Below, piece after piece: positions 53,982-62,914 of a stretch of 64,000 bases of DNA. The notes under the pieces are model-generated. The model was not told where the DNA came from. It did no database searches and saw only the letters and a program-made list of their open reading frames with translations. Both the position numbers and the translations under genes were made by a program. Within the stretch, counting starts at the first letter, position 1; the number at the start of each line of letters is the position of its first letter. The stretch is from Pseudomonas frederiksbergensis (lineage in GTDB: Bacteria; Pseudomonadota; Gammaproteobacteria; Pseudomonadales; Pseudomonadaceae): the NCBI RefSeq assembly GCF_000802155.2, contig NZ_JQGJ02000002.1, positions 310,001-374,000 of the forward strand, given 5' to 3'.

Positions 53982-55259
53982 TCAGTCCCACTGCACATGC
54001 AGGTAGTGCGGGCCGCGCAGCTGCGCGCCGACGATTTGCGGGCCGGGTTTGCTCGGGTCGAGGCGAATGTTGGGCATGAGGTCGAGGATGGCATTCAGCG
54101 CACAGTTGATCTCGGTTTTGGCAACGAACTGACCGATACACATGTGCGGACCGAAGCCGAAGCCGAACGAGGGTTTGGGTTTTCGGTCGATGTCGAATTG
54201 ATCGGCATTTTCGAACGCCTCTTCATCGCGGTTGGCGGAAGTGACAATGCATTGCACCATCGCCCCCTTAGGGATGGGCACGCCACGAATCTCCAGGTCT
54301 TTAGCGGCCTGACGCACCTTGAAAGTAGCCACCGGTTCAAAGCGCACCGCTTCATCGATGGCCTTGTTCACGAGGCTGCGGTCATTGCGCACCCGCTCCA
54401 GTACGTCCGGATTTTGCAGAAGCAAGGACATCAAGGTGCCGAAGGTTCGGGTTGTGGTTTCACTGGCAGCCGGAAGCAGCGAACGCACAAAGGTGGCAAT
54501 CTCATGATCGTCCAGGGAGCGTCCCTGGTATTCGGCGTTAATCAGCCGGCTGATCAGATCATCGCCCGATGCCCCGCTTGCGCGACGCTCGGCCACGACT
54601 ACTTTCACCACATCATACAAGGACTGCGCCGCTTGCATGGCGGCGCCCCGGGCAGCCGCGGCTTTTTCCGGGTCGACTTGCGGACCCGCCAGAATGGCCA
54701 GGGCCCAGGCAGCGTATTGCTCGATCTGCTCGGGACGGTCCTCGGGGAAGCCGATCAACGAGTAAATTACCCGGATGGGGAAATACAGCGCGAAATCCAT
54801 CAGGTCCGCGCCTTTGGCCTGCACCATCGGCTTGAGGTATTCCTCGCGAATCACCCGGTCGATCTTGGTTTCTTTCCAGCGATTCACCGTCTCCGGCATG
54901 AAGACCGGCTGCAACAGGTTACGGATGTTCTTGTGGGCATCCCCGTCCATTGCCGTGAGGATCAAGCCATCGAAAAACGCACCCAGCCCTTCCGCGATGA
55001 AACCACTCGTGAAGGTGCCGGCGTCACGCATGACAGCCATGACATCGTCGTACTTGAACAATGTGAAGGTCGGTCGACTGGCATCCAGCCCGGCAATCGA
55101 GGGCACGCCCAGCCGGGCCATGAAATTGTCTTGCAGCACCGGCGAGTTGGCGCGCATGTCGCGGTAGACCGCGTGCAAGTCGATATCGCTGGTGCCGCGA
55201 TAATTACTGGCTACGTCAGTAAAAACCTTGACCAGGTCACTCTGTGCGGGTGTGGACAT
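53982..55259 (-). CDS. Cytochrome P450
   Basis: A 425-residue soluble bacterial P450. The haem loop is FGFGPHMCIGQ with Cys374 as thiolate ligand, the I-helix oxygen-activating segment is AASETTT (264-270), and E303-x-x-R306 is the K-helix pair. It hydroxylates an organic substrate with electrons from a ferredoxin; no ferredoxin or reductase gene is visible in the window, so it must borrow one or the partners lie to the right. GGAG is six bases before ATG. It lies between two amidohydrolase/CMD blocks and has its own 139-base upstream spacer with a motif copy. Confidence 0.92.
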   Translation of the reverse strand: MSTPAQSDLVKVFTDVASNYRGTSDIDLHAVYRDMRANSPVLQDNFMARLGVPSIAGLDASRPTFTLFKYDDVMAVMRDAGTFTSGFIAEGLGAFFDGLILTAMDGDAHKNIRNLLQPVFMPETVNRWKETKIDRVIREEYLKPMVQAKGADLMDFALYFPIRVIYSLIGFPEDRPEQIEQYAAWALAILAGPQVDPEKAAAARGAAMQAAQSLYDVVKVVVAERRASGASGDDLISRLINAEYQGRSLDDHEIATFVRSLLPAASETTTRTFGTLMSLLLQNPDVLERVRNDRSLVNKAIDEAVRFEPVATFKVRQAAKDLEIRGVPIPKGAMVQCIVTSANRDEEAFENADQFDIDRKPKPSFGFGFGPHMCIGQFVAKTEINCALNAILDLMPNIRLDPSKPGPQIVGAQLRGPHYLHVQWD

Positions 55260-55341
55260 GATCGTCTCCGTAATTTTTGTCATTATTTTTCAAGAAAGCT
55301 CGCTTAAGGCCATACTTTACGGCCAATCATAGGCCTTGCCC

Positions 55342-55350
55342 GAACACTAT
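55342..55350 (-). promoter_or_regulatory. TGTTC motif upstream of P450
   Basis: On the minus strand ATAGTGTTC, matching the ATAGTGTTC copy at 63756-63764. It lies 83 bases upstream of the P450 start in a 139-base AT-rich spacer. Candidate site of the TetR regulator; the copy lacks the CA that follows in the others. Confidence 0.35.
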
Positions 55351-55398
55351 TGGACACTTATTAAAAAATAGATCATATATACCTCGACATCGAAGGTA

Positions 55399-55902
55399 TC
55401 AATAGGCCTGCTGCACCAGGGTCATACGACCTCCAGCCAACATCAGCGCGCAATACAGCCCAAGCTCTACCACTTGGGCCGTGGAGAAGAAGTCCCCAAG
55501 CTGGAGGAAATCGGTGTCGTCAATTGCCAGGTAGTCGCCGGCAAACAACTCGGCATAACGCAGCGCAGCGCGCTCGGCTGGCGTGAAGGACGCGCTGTCC
55601 GTTGCCATGCACGCAATATCTTCCTCAGTGACCGCATCGGACTTACGCGCCAGTTGGCAGGCCTTGCAGGTGGTGATGCTGGCAATCTTCAGCCGCACCA
55701 GCTCGCGCAAGCGCTCATCGAGCACACTGTCGTTGTGCAAGCTCTCCATCAAGCCCAGCCAAGCCAGCGCTACCGCCGGTCGATGCGCCCAGACCTGAAC
55801 CGGCGTCGTGGAACTGAGCATGCGGCTGTACCGACCACGCTCGACTGCGTCCTGCAACGCAACCGGCATGGCCTCCAGCGAAACCAGCGGTAGGCGCGCC
55901 AT
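55399..55902 (-). CDS. AhpD/carboxymuconolactone decarboxylase family protein
   Basis: A 167-residue helical protein. TTCKACQLARKS with Cys79 and Cys82 is the CxxC of the AhpD-type branch of the CMD family, and the start at 55902 gives a normal length (the longer frame overlaps the thiolase gene). The family includes peroxide-active AhpD enzymes and true lactone decarboxylases; the CxxC favours a redox role. Its ATG lies one base after the thiolase stop (TGAGATG), so it is co-translated. Confidence 0.83.
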   Translation of the reverse strand: MARLPLVSLEAMPVALQDAVERGRYSRMLSSTTPVQVWAHRPAVALAWLGLMESLHNDSVLDERLRELVRLKIASITTCKACQLARKSDAVTEEDIACMATDSASFTPAERAALRYAELFAGDYLAIDDTDFLQLGDFFSTAQVVELGLYCALMLAGGRMTLVQQAY

Positions 55903-55903
55903 C

Positions 55904-57079
55904 TCAATCGAGCCGTTCGATGATGGTCGCCGTGCCCATGCCGCCAGCGCAGCAAATGGCTTGCAGGCCAAAACGACCACCACGGCGTTCGAGCTCGTTC
56001 AACAAAGTCGTCATCAATCGCGCACCGCTGGCACCCAACGGATGACCGAGGGCGATGGCGCCACCGTTGACGTTCAACTTATCGTGAGGCACACCGGTTT
56101 CCCGCATCCACGCCAGCGGCACGGAGGCAAACGCCTCATTGACTTCGAACAGGTCGATGTCGTTGATGCTCAGCCCGGCCTTGCTCAATACCTTCCAGGT
56201 GGCATCGATGGGGCCTGTGAGCATCAACGTCGGATCGGAACCGACCGTGGTGAAGGCCACAACCCGCGCGCGCGCCCTGAGCCCGAGTTTTTTCGCGGTT
56301 TCGGCACTCATCAACAATAAAGCCGCAGCACCATCGGAGATCTGCGACGAGTTGCCAGCCGTAATGCGTCCAGTGTCCGGACGAAAACTGGTCTTAAGCG
56401 TCGACAGCTTTTCCCGCGACGTGTCACGACGAATGGTTTCATCCTGACGCAACACAGCGGCCGGCGCCGCCAGCACCCGCTCAGACAACTCCTCGACCGC
56501 AACCGGCACGATTTCATGATCGAAATAACCGGCATCGGACGCCGAGGCGGCGCGCTGATGACTGGCGAACGCAAAATCATCCAGGGCATCACGGCTGAGC
56601 CCCCATTTGTCGGCGATACGCTCGGCTGCCTCGCCTTGACCAGTCAGTTCATAACGCTGCGCCACCATCCAGCCAAACGCCTCGCCGTGAATTTCGCGAT
56701 TGCTGCCCATGGGCACGCGGCTCATGTTTTCCGCGCCCCCCGCCACCACGACATCAGCGGCGCCAGCAGCAATAGCGCCAGCAGCCACATGCACCGCCAC
56801 TTCACCCGAACCACATTTGCGGTCGATGGTCAGCCCCGGAACAGTCACTGGCCATCCGGCACCGAGCAAGGCTGTGCGGGCGATGTTGGCGGACTGCTCA
56901 CCGATTTGCGTGACGCAACCGAAGATCACATCATCGACCAGATTCGGCGACACATCGACCCGCTCCAGCAAGCGGTTGAGCACCAGCGACCCAAGATGAT
57001 CGGCGCGCACGCTGGCAAGGCCGCCACGGAACTTGCCGATTGGCGTACGTACGGCATCAACGATGACGATGTCTTTCAT
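55904..57079 (-). CDS. Acetyl-CoA acyltransferase (thiolase)
   Basis: A 391-residue thiolase that cleaves a 3-ketoacyl-CoA. Cys89 in DRKCGSGEV is the nucleophile, GGAIALGHPLGASG near 347 holds the histidine, and CCAGGMGTA near 378 holds the second cysteine. All are intact. Its ATG overlaps the stop of the 3-hydroxyacyl-CoA dehydrogenase gene (ATGA) and its stop nearly touches the CMD start, so these are tightly coupled. It closes a full beta-oxidation set with the dehydrogenase, hydratase and acyl-CoA dehydrogenases of the same run. Confidence 0.93.
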   Translation of the reverse strand: MKDIVIVDAVRTPIGKFRGGLASVRADHLGSLVLNRLLERVDVSPNLVDDVIFGCVTQIGEQSANIARTALLGAGWPVTVPGLTIDRKCGSGEVAVHVAAGAIAAGAADVVVAGGAENMSRVPMGSNREIHGEAFGWMVAQRYELTGQGEAAERIADKWGLSRDALDDFAFASHQRAASASDAGYFDHEIVPVAVEELSERVLAAPAAVLRQDETIRRDTSREKLSTLKTSFRPDTGRITAGNSSQISDGAAALLLMSAETAKKLGLRARARVVAFTTVGSDPTLMLTGPIDATWKVLSKAGLSINDIDLFEVNEAFASVPLAWMRETGVPHDKLNVNGGAIALGHPLGASGARLMTTLLNELERRGGRFGLQAICCAGGMGTATIIERLD

Positions 57080-57978
57080 AGCGCGCTCGCCTTGAGCCCC
57101 GAACCCGGAACTTGTTTACCCTCTTCATAGCGGTAGACCCCCTGCCCCGACTTGCGACCCAGCCGCCCGGCGGCAACCATTTTGATGATCAGCGGGCAAG
57201 GCCGGAATTTTTCGCCCAGGGTCTGGTGCAAATAGCGCAGCACCGACAACCGCGTATCCCAACCAGTCAGGTCACCCAGCTCCAATGGTCCCATCGGATG
57301 GTTGAAGCCCAGGCGCAACGCCGTGTCGATGTCTTCGGCGGTCGCCGTACCCTCCTGGAGCATCCACATCGCCTCGTTACCCAAGAGCGCAGACATGCGG
57401 CTGGTGGTCAGTCCTGGCGATTCATTGACGACGATAGAGGTTTTGCCGATCTGCTCACACAGGGTGCGCGTACGCGCCACGACTTCATCGCGAGTGGCCA
57501 ACCCTCGCACCAGCTCCACCAGCTTCATCTTGTGCACGGGGTTGAAGAAGTGCATGCCGATCACGCGATCCGAACAGTCCACCGACGCAGCAATTTCGGT
57601 CACGCTGAGGGCCGAAGTATTGGTCGCGATAATCGCGTCCGGTGCCAGCAGTGGCGCCGCCTGAGCGATAACGGTTTTCTTCACCGCCAACTGCTCGGAC
57701 ACCGTCTCCACCAACCAATTTGCGCCACTCGCGGCTTCGCTCAGGTCGCTGCAGGTCAGCAGGTTGGCCAGGGACTGCTGGGCTTTTTCGTCACTGACTT
57801 TGCCCAGGCGCACACCATCGGCAAGGATCTTTTCGATGCTCGCCCTGGCATTTGTCAATGAGGCGGCATTGGTATCGACCAGCAACGTGTTGAACCCGGA
57901 GCTGGCGAACGCATGTGCAATACCGGTACCCATCAAGCCAGCACCGACGACGACTACTTTTTCTTTATTGGCGTTCAT
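57076..57978 (-). CDS. 3-hydroxyacyl-CoA dehydrogenase
   Basis: A 300-residue NAD-dependent dehydrogenase of the FadB/HBD type without hydratase domain. VVVGAGLMGTGIAHAFA is the Rossmann loop, GMHFFNPVHKMKLVELV carries the catalytic His, and NHPMGPLELGDLTGWD is the C-terminal signature. It oxidises L-3-hydroxyacyl-CoA to 3-ketoacyl-CoA. The start at 57978 is the family start (the longer frame adds 52 unrelated residues). It lies 13 bases after the FAH-like gene and overlaps the thiolase start. Confidence 0.92.
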   Translation of the reverse strand: MNANKEKVVVVGAGLMGTGIAHAFASSGFNTLLVDTNAASLTNARASIEKILADGVRLGKVSDEKAQQSLANLLTCSDLSEAASGANWLVETVSEQLAVKKTVIAQAAPLLAPDAIIATNTSALSVTEIAASVDCSDRVIGMHFFNPVHKMKLVELVRGLATRDEVVARTRTLCEQIGKTSIVVNESPGLTTSRMSALLGNEAMWMLQEGTATAEDIDTALRLGFNHPMGPLELGDLTGWDTRLSVLRYLHQTLGEKFRPCPLIIKMVAAGRLGRKSGQGVYRYEEGKQVPGSGLKASAL

Positions 57979-57991
57979 GTTTGGCTCTCGA

Positions 57992-58843
57992 TTAGGCGCA
58001 GTTCTTTTTACTGACCACATTGCGCAACGTGCCAATGCCCTCGACGCTGGCTTCGACCACGTCGCCTTCCTTGAGGAACACACCGGTGCCCATCCCCACC
58101 CCCGCTGGCGAACCGGTGAATAGCACGTCGCCACCGGCGAAACTCGAACGCTGCTGCACGAAGCGGATCAGTTGACCGACATCCCAGGTCATTTCCGCTG
58201 TCGATCCGTCCTGACGTACTTCACCGTTCACCTTCAAGGTCAGGCGCAGCCGCGGCGAACCTTCCGGGAACTCGTCCTTGGTGACGATCCAGGGCCCGAG
58301 GCCGGTGGTCTGGTCCTGGCTTTTCGCCGCGAACAGGTCCATGCCAATCCCCGCAGGCCCGCTGCGTTGCAGGTCTCGGGCACTGACGTCGTTGCCGACC
58401 GTGTAACCGAGCACGCAAGCCAGCGGGTTTTCCAGGTCGATCTCATCGGTGCCAATGACCGCGACCAACTCGACTTCGTGATCGAGCTCCTCAGTCAACG
58501 GAGGAAAGCGGATAGGGTCATTGGCGCCAATCAACGCGCCATAGGCCTTGAGGAATGCAACCGGCTGCGCCGGCGCCTGCAAGCCGAACTCCACCAGATG
58601 CTTGGCGTAATTGGCTCCCGCCACCACCACTCGGTTGACAGGCTCAATAGGCGGCAGCAAACGTACTTTGGAGAGCGGCAACGAGGGCCCGGCGAAACGT
58701 ACCGAACTGATACCGCGCCCGGCCGCCACCGCGGGTGCCCAGTCTTTGAACTCTCCGCAAATGGGTGTCACCTGATTCTGAGCGACATCAACCACCGCCC
58801 AAAAAACCCCAGTATCAAAATACTCACAACGCGCCAGTTTCAT
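57992..58843 (-). CDS. Fumarylacetoacetate hydrolase family protein
   Basis: A 283-residue FAH-fold enzyme. VVAGANYAKHLVEFG, LDHEVELVAVIG and GNDVSARDLQRSG contain the metal-binding acidic residues and the base of the family. FAH enzymes cleave C-C bonds of 1,3-diketones or decarboxylate or tautomerise ring-cleavage products. ATG at 58843 overlaps the TGA of the amidohydrolase gene by one base, so both come from one transcript. A C-C hydrolase next to P450 and two amidohydrolases suggests ring opening in the pathway, an inference. Confidence 0.9.
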   Translation of the reverse strand: MKLARCEYFDTGVFWAVVDVAQNQVTPICGEFKDWAPAVAAGRGISSVRFAGPSLPLSKVRLLPPIEPVNRVVVAGANYAKHLVEFGLQAPAQPVAFLKAYGALIGANDPIRFPPLTEELDHEVELVAVIGTDEIDLENPLACVLGYTVGNDVSARDLQRSGPAGIGMDLFAAKSQDQTTGLGPWIVTKDEFPEGSPRLRLTLKVNGEVRQDGSTAEMTWDVGQLIRFVQQRSSFAGGDVLFTGSPAGVGMGTGVFLKEGDVVEASVEGIGTLRNVVSKKNCA

Positions 58844-59907
58844 CAGGCACCTACCTTGCCCAACTTGGCGGGATCCAAGTGCAGCAGGCGGCATGCGTTT
58901 TCATAGCGAATCTTGCGCAGGTCCGCGTCGGACAACTTCAAACCATGGGTCAGGTCGTGACGCACGGCATCGCTGCCGCCGAAGTTGCTGCCGTACAGCA
59001 CGTGGTCTGCCCCAATGATATCGACCAGAGCCTGGCGCATCGGCACTTCATGCAGCTCGACGTCGAAGTAGAAGTTCTTCATGTACTCGAGCAGCGGCTT
59101 TTTGTTGTATTTGACGTCGAGGTTTTCGTTGGTCTTGGCCAGGCGACCGAGCTGGTACGGGACATAACCACCTCCATGGGTGATGTACACCTTCAAATCG
59201 GGAAAACGATCCAGCACACCGCCGCAAATCAGGTTCCAGAAACAGCGGCTTTCGTCGTACTGCATGCCTACGATGGCAGTGGTTTCGTAACGGTCATCAT
59301 TGGCGTTCTTACCCCACGTGACCGACTGGTTGTAGCCGTGGATGAACATCGGCAGATCCAGGTCGCAGAGGGTTCTCCATACCACGTCGAGCTCCGGCGA
59401 ATCGAACTCCAGGCCGCCGAAGTTGGCCCCTCCAGCGACCAAGCCCTTGGCGCCCAGCTCGGTGCAGGCGTAGCGCAATTCAGCCGCCGCCGCTTCGGGA
59501 GCATTGAGCGGTACATGGGCCCAGAACATCAGGCGATCAGGGGCGGCGGAGCAGTATTGCGCCAGCGTCTCATTGACGGTGCGGGCGAACGGTACGGCAA
59601 ATTCGGCTTCGGTCCAGTACATGTAGCAATGGGATGGGACAGAAACCACCTGCAAATTCTGTCCCGCGGCATCCATGCCGGCCAGACGCGTTTTCGGGTC
59701 AGCCCAGCGAGCAAAATACTCCTCAAGCTTGGGACCGTTGCCCGAGCGCACGGCCGCCTTACGCTCGGGCGACCCAAGCCCGAGAATCCAATCACCTACA
59801 CGCAGCTTGATATCGCCGTCGGCATGTTGTTCGAAGAACGGCCCCCAGTGAGGGTGCTGGTTGTAATAGCCAGGGTGTGGTGCGTGGGCGTGTAGATCGA
59901 TAAGCAT
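58843..59907 (-). CDS. TIM-barrel amidohydrolase (ACMSD-like), first gene of the run
   Basis: A 354-residue amidohydrolase-2 protein. The N-terminal IDLHAHAPHPGYY has the H-x-H metal pair (His6, His8), MFIHGYN and YITHGGGYVPYQLGR supply later metal residues, and YGSNFGGSD has the catalytic Asp. These are the features of ACMSD-type decarboxylases/hydrolases. It differs from the second amidohydrolase of the cluster at 52561, which lacks the H-x-H. GAGG lies before ATG. It follows a 333-base AT-rich spacer and begins the long co-directional run. Confidence 0.88.
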   Translation of the reverse strand: MLIDLHAHAPHPGYYNQHPHWGPFFEQHADGDIKLRVGDWILGLGSPERKAAVRSGNGPKLEEYFARWADPKTRLAGMDAAGQNLQVVSVPSHCYMYWTEAEFAVPFARTVNETLAQYCSAAPDRLMFWAHVPLNAPEAAAAELRYACTELGAKGLVAGGANFGGLEFDSPELDVVWRTLCDLDLPMFIHGYNQSVTWGKNANDDRYETTAIVGMQYDESRCFWNLICGGVLDRFPDLKVYITHGGGYVPYQLGRLAKTNENLDVKYNKKPLLEYMKNFYFDVELHEVPMRQALVDIIGADHVLYGSNFGGSDAVRHDLTHGLKLSDADLRKIRYENACRLLHLDPAKLGKVGA

Positions 59908-60033
59908 GTCTGGTACCTCGAGGTTGGCACTTTTTGTTGGTTTATTAGCGCGGCGCCTTCACATGGACAGGATCGACCCGTCACGAAAAGGCTTACTACC
60001 AGGACCAGAGCTTAAATTTAAATTGAGCAGAAA

Positions 60034-60059
60034 TCAAAATACTGTTCAATTTATTTTGA
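60034..60059. promoter_or_regulatory. Inverted repeat with TGTTCA core
   Basis: TCAAAATA and TATTTTGA (8 perfect pairs) flank CTGTTCAATT. The motif ATACTGTTCAATTTATT resembles those at 61041 and 63756. It is 127 bases upstream of the first amidohydrolase gene start. Confidence 0.5.
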
Positions 60060-60188
60060 AAAATCGCCAGGAAGCCTGACGCAGGGCCTTCGACCTAAGT
60101 CTTGAAACGCATCGAGGGATTGGAAAGCACGAGCCAAGCTCGAAAAATGAGGAGTGCAGCGGCGAAAAAACTAGCGCCCGGAAACGCG

Positions 60189-60211
60189 AAGCCCTCGATA
60201 TGCGAGGGCTT
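60189..60211. terminator. Hairpin after TetR gene
   Basis: AAGCCCTCG and CGAGGGCTT pair around ATATG, 30 bases past the TetR stop on the minus strand. There is no clear T run, so it is a possible terminator only. Confidence 0.5.
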
Positions 60212-60240
60212 TAGTCAAGCGATGGGTGATTTGTCGAAGG

Positions 60241-60972
60241 TCAGCGGCGGGTACGGGATGTGGAACCCATGATCAGCGCACCCAGCAGTTTTTTCATCCG
60301 CACCGGGAACAAGCGTCGCCCCGCGGCTTCCGGCACCAGGATTTCGCTCAACACATAACGAATGATCATTTCGCAGATCAACTCACGGTCAAGACGTACC
60401 CCCAGGCGCTCGTCCCAATCGTCGAAAACAATGCCCAAGCCATCCTGAAAACGCACGATCGAATCGTGGAAAATCCGCCGGAAAAAACCCAACGCATAAT
60501 CAGGGGCAACCACCAGAAGGCGCCGCGCCCGACTTTGCTCAAGGTAATTGTCGAGATAAGCGAACAGCGCATTCAGACGCGCTTCGGGATCACTGATATG
60601 CCCCAGCTCCTGGGACAGCGAGCTGTGGAAACTTTCGCGTTTGTGCCGCGAAAAAGTGTCCAGCAGATCTTCTTGGGAGGCGAAATAGCGGTAGAAGGTC
60701 CCCCGCGAAACACCCGCGACCTGACACACATCCAGGATCGAAATACGATCGGCACCGGACATCAACACCACTTCTTCAGTGGCCTTGAGGATATTGGCGA
60801 TTGTCTCTTCCGAACGTCGGTTCGGCTTCACCTTGATCCCTGCCCCTCCATTGGCAGCGATACGTCGCTCGACCGGTTTAACCTGGCTCGCCCCTGTATC
60901 AGGCAACGCCTTTTTCTTCGTTCTGGAGGCCGGCGTAGGCGCTTCTGTTTTCAGGGATGCGGCTTTTGGCAT
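60241..60972 (-). CDS. TetR-family regulator
   Basis: A 243-residue TetR repressor. The helix-turn-helix lies at about 52-100 (ANILKATEEVVLM, then ISILDVCQVAGVSRGTFYRYF), and a ligand domain follows. The first 50 residues are an unusual basic, proline/alanine-rich extension (KTEAPTPASRTKKKALPDTG). It is divergent from the acyl-CoA synthetase gene and upstream of the catabolic run, so it probably represses both and responds to an acyl-CoA or pathway intermediate. The ribosome site is weak. Confidence 0.9.
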   Translation of the reverse strand: MPKAASLKTEAPTPASRTKKKALPDTGASQVKPVERRIAANGGAGIKVKPNRRSEETIANILKATEEVVLMSGADRISILDVCQVAGVSRGTFYRYFASQEDLLDTFSRHKRESFHSSLSQELGHISDPEARLNALFAYLDNYLEQSRARRLLVVAPDYALGFFRRIFHDSIVRFQDGLGIVFDDWDERLGVRLDRELICEMIIRYVLSEILVPEAAGRRLFPVRMKKLLGALIMGSTSRTRR

Positions 60973-61034
60973 GGATCGATGCGCTCAAGGAAAGTAAAGA
61001 TGGCGCAACGTTACCACAGGATCTGGGCATAAAT

Positions 61035-61049
61035 AACAGGATATGTTCA
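61035..61049. promoter_or_regulatory. TGTTCA motif between TetR and acyl-CoA synthetase genes
   Basis: AACA-GGATA-TGTT is an inverted repeat, and the sequence continues TGTTCAACTTATT, very close to the copy at 60043. It lies 63 bases from the TetR start and 108 bases from the synthetase start. Candidate TetR operator. Confidence 0.45.
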
Positions 61050-61156
61050 ACTTATTGCTAAAGACATTTTCACATTTTCTATTTAGAATCTCATTCTCTC
61101 TTCAAAATAAAATCAGGCAACCCTTACCAACGTGGGCGCCTAAAAGGAGAAAACTG

Positions 61157-62788
61157 ATGGGCAGCAGTGGAAATCCAGAGACGTGGGCAGTGGGAGAACG
61201 AGACACTGTTATCGATGCGTTAGATCGGGCGGTAGCAAGGCATCCAGACAAGATACTGCTGGATTTCAGCGGAGAGTTATACACATATTCACAGATTGAC
61301 TCACTCTCAACAAAAATGGCGCATGCCTTGATCTCGCTGGGCGTCAAGACCGGTGACACGGTGCTGACAATGCTCGATAACAACATCGACGCAGTCACCA
61401 CTTGGCTGGCCATCAACAAGCTCTGCGCCGTGAGCGTGCCAATCAACACCGCCCTCAAAGGGGAGTTCCTGCGCCATCAGATCGCCGATACCGGCACCTC
61501 GGTGGTGATCTGCGAAGCAGCCTACCTGCCGCGCATAACGCCACTGGCCGGACAACTGCACGACGTACAGCACATTCTCCATCGCGGCGCACTGGAGACA
61601 GTCCCCGATTGCCCGATTCATATTGCGCCATTGGATGCATGGCGCGGACATGACACGACCCCGCTGGTCAAGAAACCACAGCCTTCAGACCTGGCTTGCC
61701 TGATCTACACCTCAGGCACCACCGGCCCCTCCAAGGGCTGCATGATCAGCTACAACTTCATGTGCAATCTGGCGCGCCTGCAATTGCGTGCCGGTCCAGC
61801 CAGTGCCGATGACGTGACCATCACCCCGCTGCCGCTGTTCCACATGAATGCACTGTGCGTATCGATCATCGCCAGCATTCTGGTGGGCGCGCGCGCCGCC
61901 ATTCTCCCGCGTTTCTCGGTCTCGAATTTCTGGCCTGAAGTGGAGCGCTCGGGCGCAACCATCGCCTCGATCCTGGGCGGCATGGGCGGCCTTCTCGCTC
62001 AAGCGCCTGACAATGAAGCGATGCTGCGCTGCGTCGGGCAGATTCATACCGCACGTGGCAACCCTTACACCGAAGAGACCAAGAAAATCTGGCGCAAGCG
62101 TTTCGGCACCCAACGGGTAGGCGGCAACGGCTATGGCCTGACCGAAGCCTGTGTCGTCACCTCGCTGGCGGCCGGGGAATACGCCGCGCCCGGCTCGTCG
62201 GGAAAACGCATCGCGGATTTTGACGTACGGATCGTCGATGACCTGGATCAGGAAGTACAACCCAACTGCGTGGGCGAAATCGTCGTACGCCCGCTACGTC
62301 CGGACATCATGTTCCAGGGCTACTGGCGTCGTCCGGAGGACACCCTGAAATTGATGCGCAATATGTGGTTCCACACCGGCGACATTGGCCGATTCGATGA
62401 CGACGGCTTCTTCTACTTCGTCGACCGCAAGAAGGACTACATGCGCCGCCGGGGTGAAAACATTTCCAGCTTTGAAATGGAAGCCGCTTTTGCTGTTCAC
62501 CCGGCACTGGCAGAAGTGGCGGTACATGCCGTCCCGTCAGAGCGGGGTGAGGACGATGTGAAGGTCACTGCCGTACTGCATGAAGGCGTAACGCTTGAAC
62601 CGGAGCAATTGTTCCATTGGGCCACCGATTCGGTGCCCTACTACGCCCTGCCGCGCTACATCGAGTTTCGCAGCAGCTTGCCAAAAAACCCGCAGGGTCG
62701 GGTGTTGAAGTATCTATTGCGCGATGAAGGAAAAACCGAAACCACTTGGGATCTGGAAACCACATCGATCGTAGTGTCCAAAAAGTAG
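61157..62788 (+). CDS. Acyl-CoA synthetase (AMP-forming)
   Basis: A 543-residue ligase that activates a carboxylic acid with ATP and CoA. LIYTSGTTGPSKGCMIS (182-198) is the AMP-binding loop, GGNGYGLTEAC the adenine loop, FHTGDIGRFDDDGFFYFVDRKKD the hinge, and NPQGRVLKYLL has the catalytic lysine. It is probably the entry step of the catabolic pathway. AAAGGAG lies before ATG 61157; the longer frame (to 61043) has no similarity. It is divergent from the TetR gene and ends in a strong terminator. Confidence 0.92.
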   Translation: MGSSGNPETWAVGERDTVIDALDRAVARHPDKILLDFSGELYTYSQIDSLSTKMAHALISLGVKTGDTVLTMLDNNIDAVTTWLAINKLCAVSVPINTALKGEFLRHQIADTGTSVVICEAAYLPRITPLAGQLHDVQHILHRGALETVPDCPIHIAPLDAWRGHDTTPLVKKPQPSDLACLIYTSGTTGPSKGCMISYNFMCNLARLQLRAGPASADDVTITPLPLFHMNALCVSIIASILVGARAAILPRFSVSNFWPEVERSGATIASILGGMGGLLAQAPDNEAMLRCVGQIHTARGNPYTEETKKIWRKRFGTQRVGGNGYGLTEACVVTSLAAGEYAAPGSSGKRIADFDVRIVDDLDQEVQPNCVGEIVVRPLRPDIMFQGYWRRPEDTLKLMRNMWFHTGDIGRFDDDGFFYFVDRKKDYMRRRGENISSFEMEAAFAVHPALAEVAVHAVPSERGEDDVKVTAVLHEGVTLEPEQLFHWATDSVPYYALPRYIEFRSSLPKNPQGRVLKYLLRDEGKTETTWDLETTSIVVSKK

Positions 62789-62818
62789 CGGCCTCTTGCT
62801 TGGTACGCGCCAACACAG

Positions 62819-62852
62819 AAAGCCCGCTTTGAAGCGGGCTTTCGCGTTTTTT
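62819..62852 (+). terminator. Rho-independent terminator
   Basis: AAAGCCCGCTT-TG-AAGCGGGCTTT followed by CGCGTTTTTT, 31 bases after the synthetase stop. Clear stem and T run. Confidence 0.9.
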
Positions 62853-62876
62853 GGGTCTGGCGCCGTATCCGGTCAC

Positions 62877-62900
62877 AGGAGCGAGCAAGCTCGCCCCCAC
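62877..62900. repeat. REP-like short palindrome
   Basis: GAGCGAGC-AA-GCTCGC with flanking CAGG and CCCAC, similar in type to the REP units of the left part. Between the convergent synthetase and SDR genes. Confidence 0.55.
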
Positions 62901-62914
62901 ATTTACGGGCTCAA

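Larger units (their letters stand above)
59908..60240. promoter_or_regulatory. Promoter region of the catabolic operon
   Basis: A 333-base spacer between the TetR stop and the first amidohydrolase gene. It contains TTAAATTTAA (60012-60021), a perfect inverted repeat TCAAAATA/TATTTTGA (60034-60059) with a TGTTCA core in its centre, and a hairpin near the TetR stop (60189-60211). I see no gene in it. It is the likely promoter of the long minus-strand run. Confidence 0.5.

Noticed and set aside
53997..55307. 436-codon plus-strand frame opposite the P450 gene
   Set aside because: The minus strand carries the P450 haem loop and ExxR; the plus frame is a shadow.
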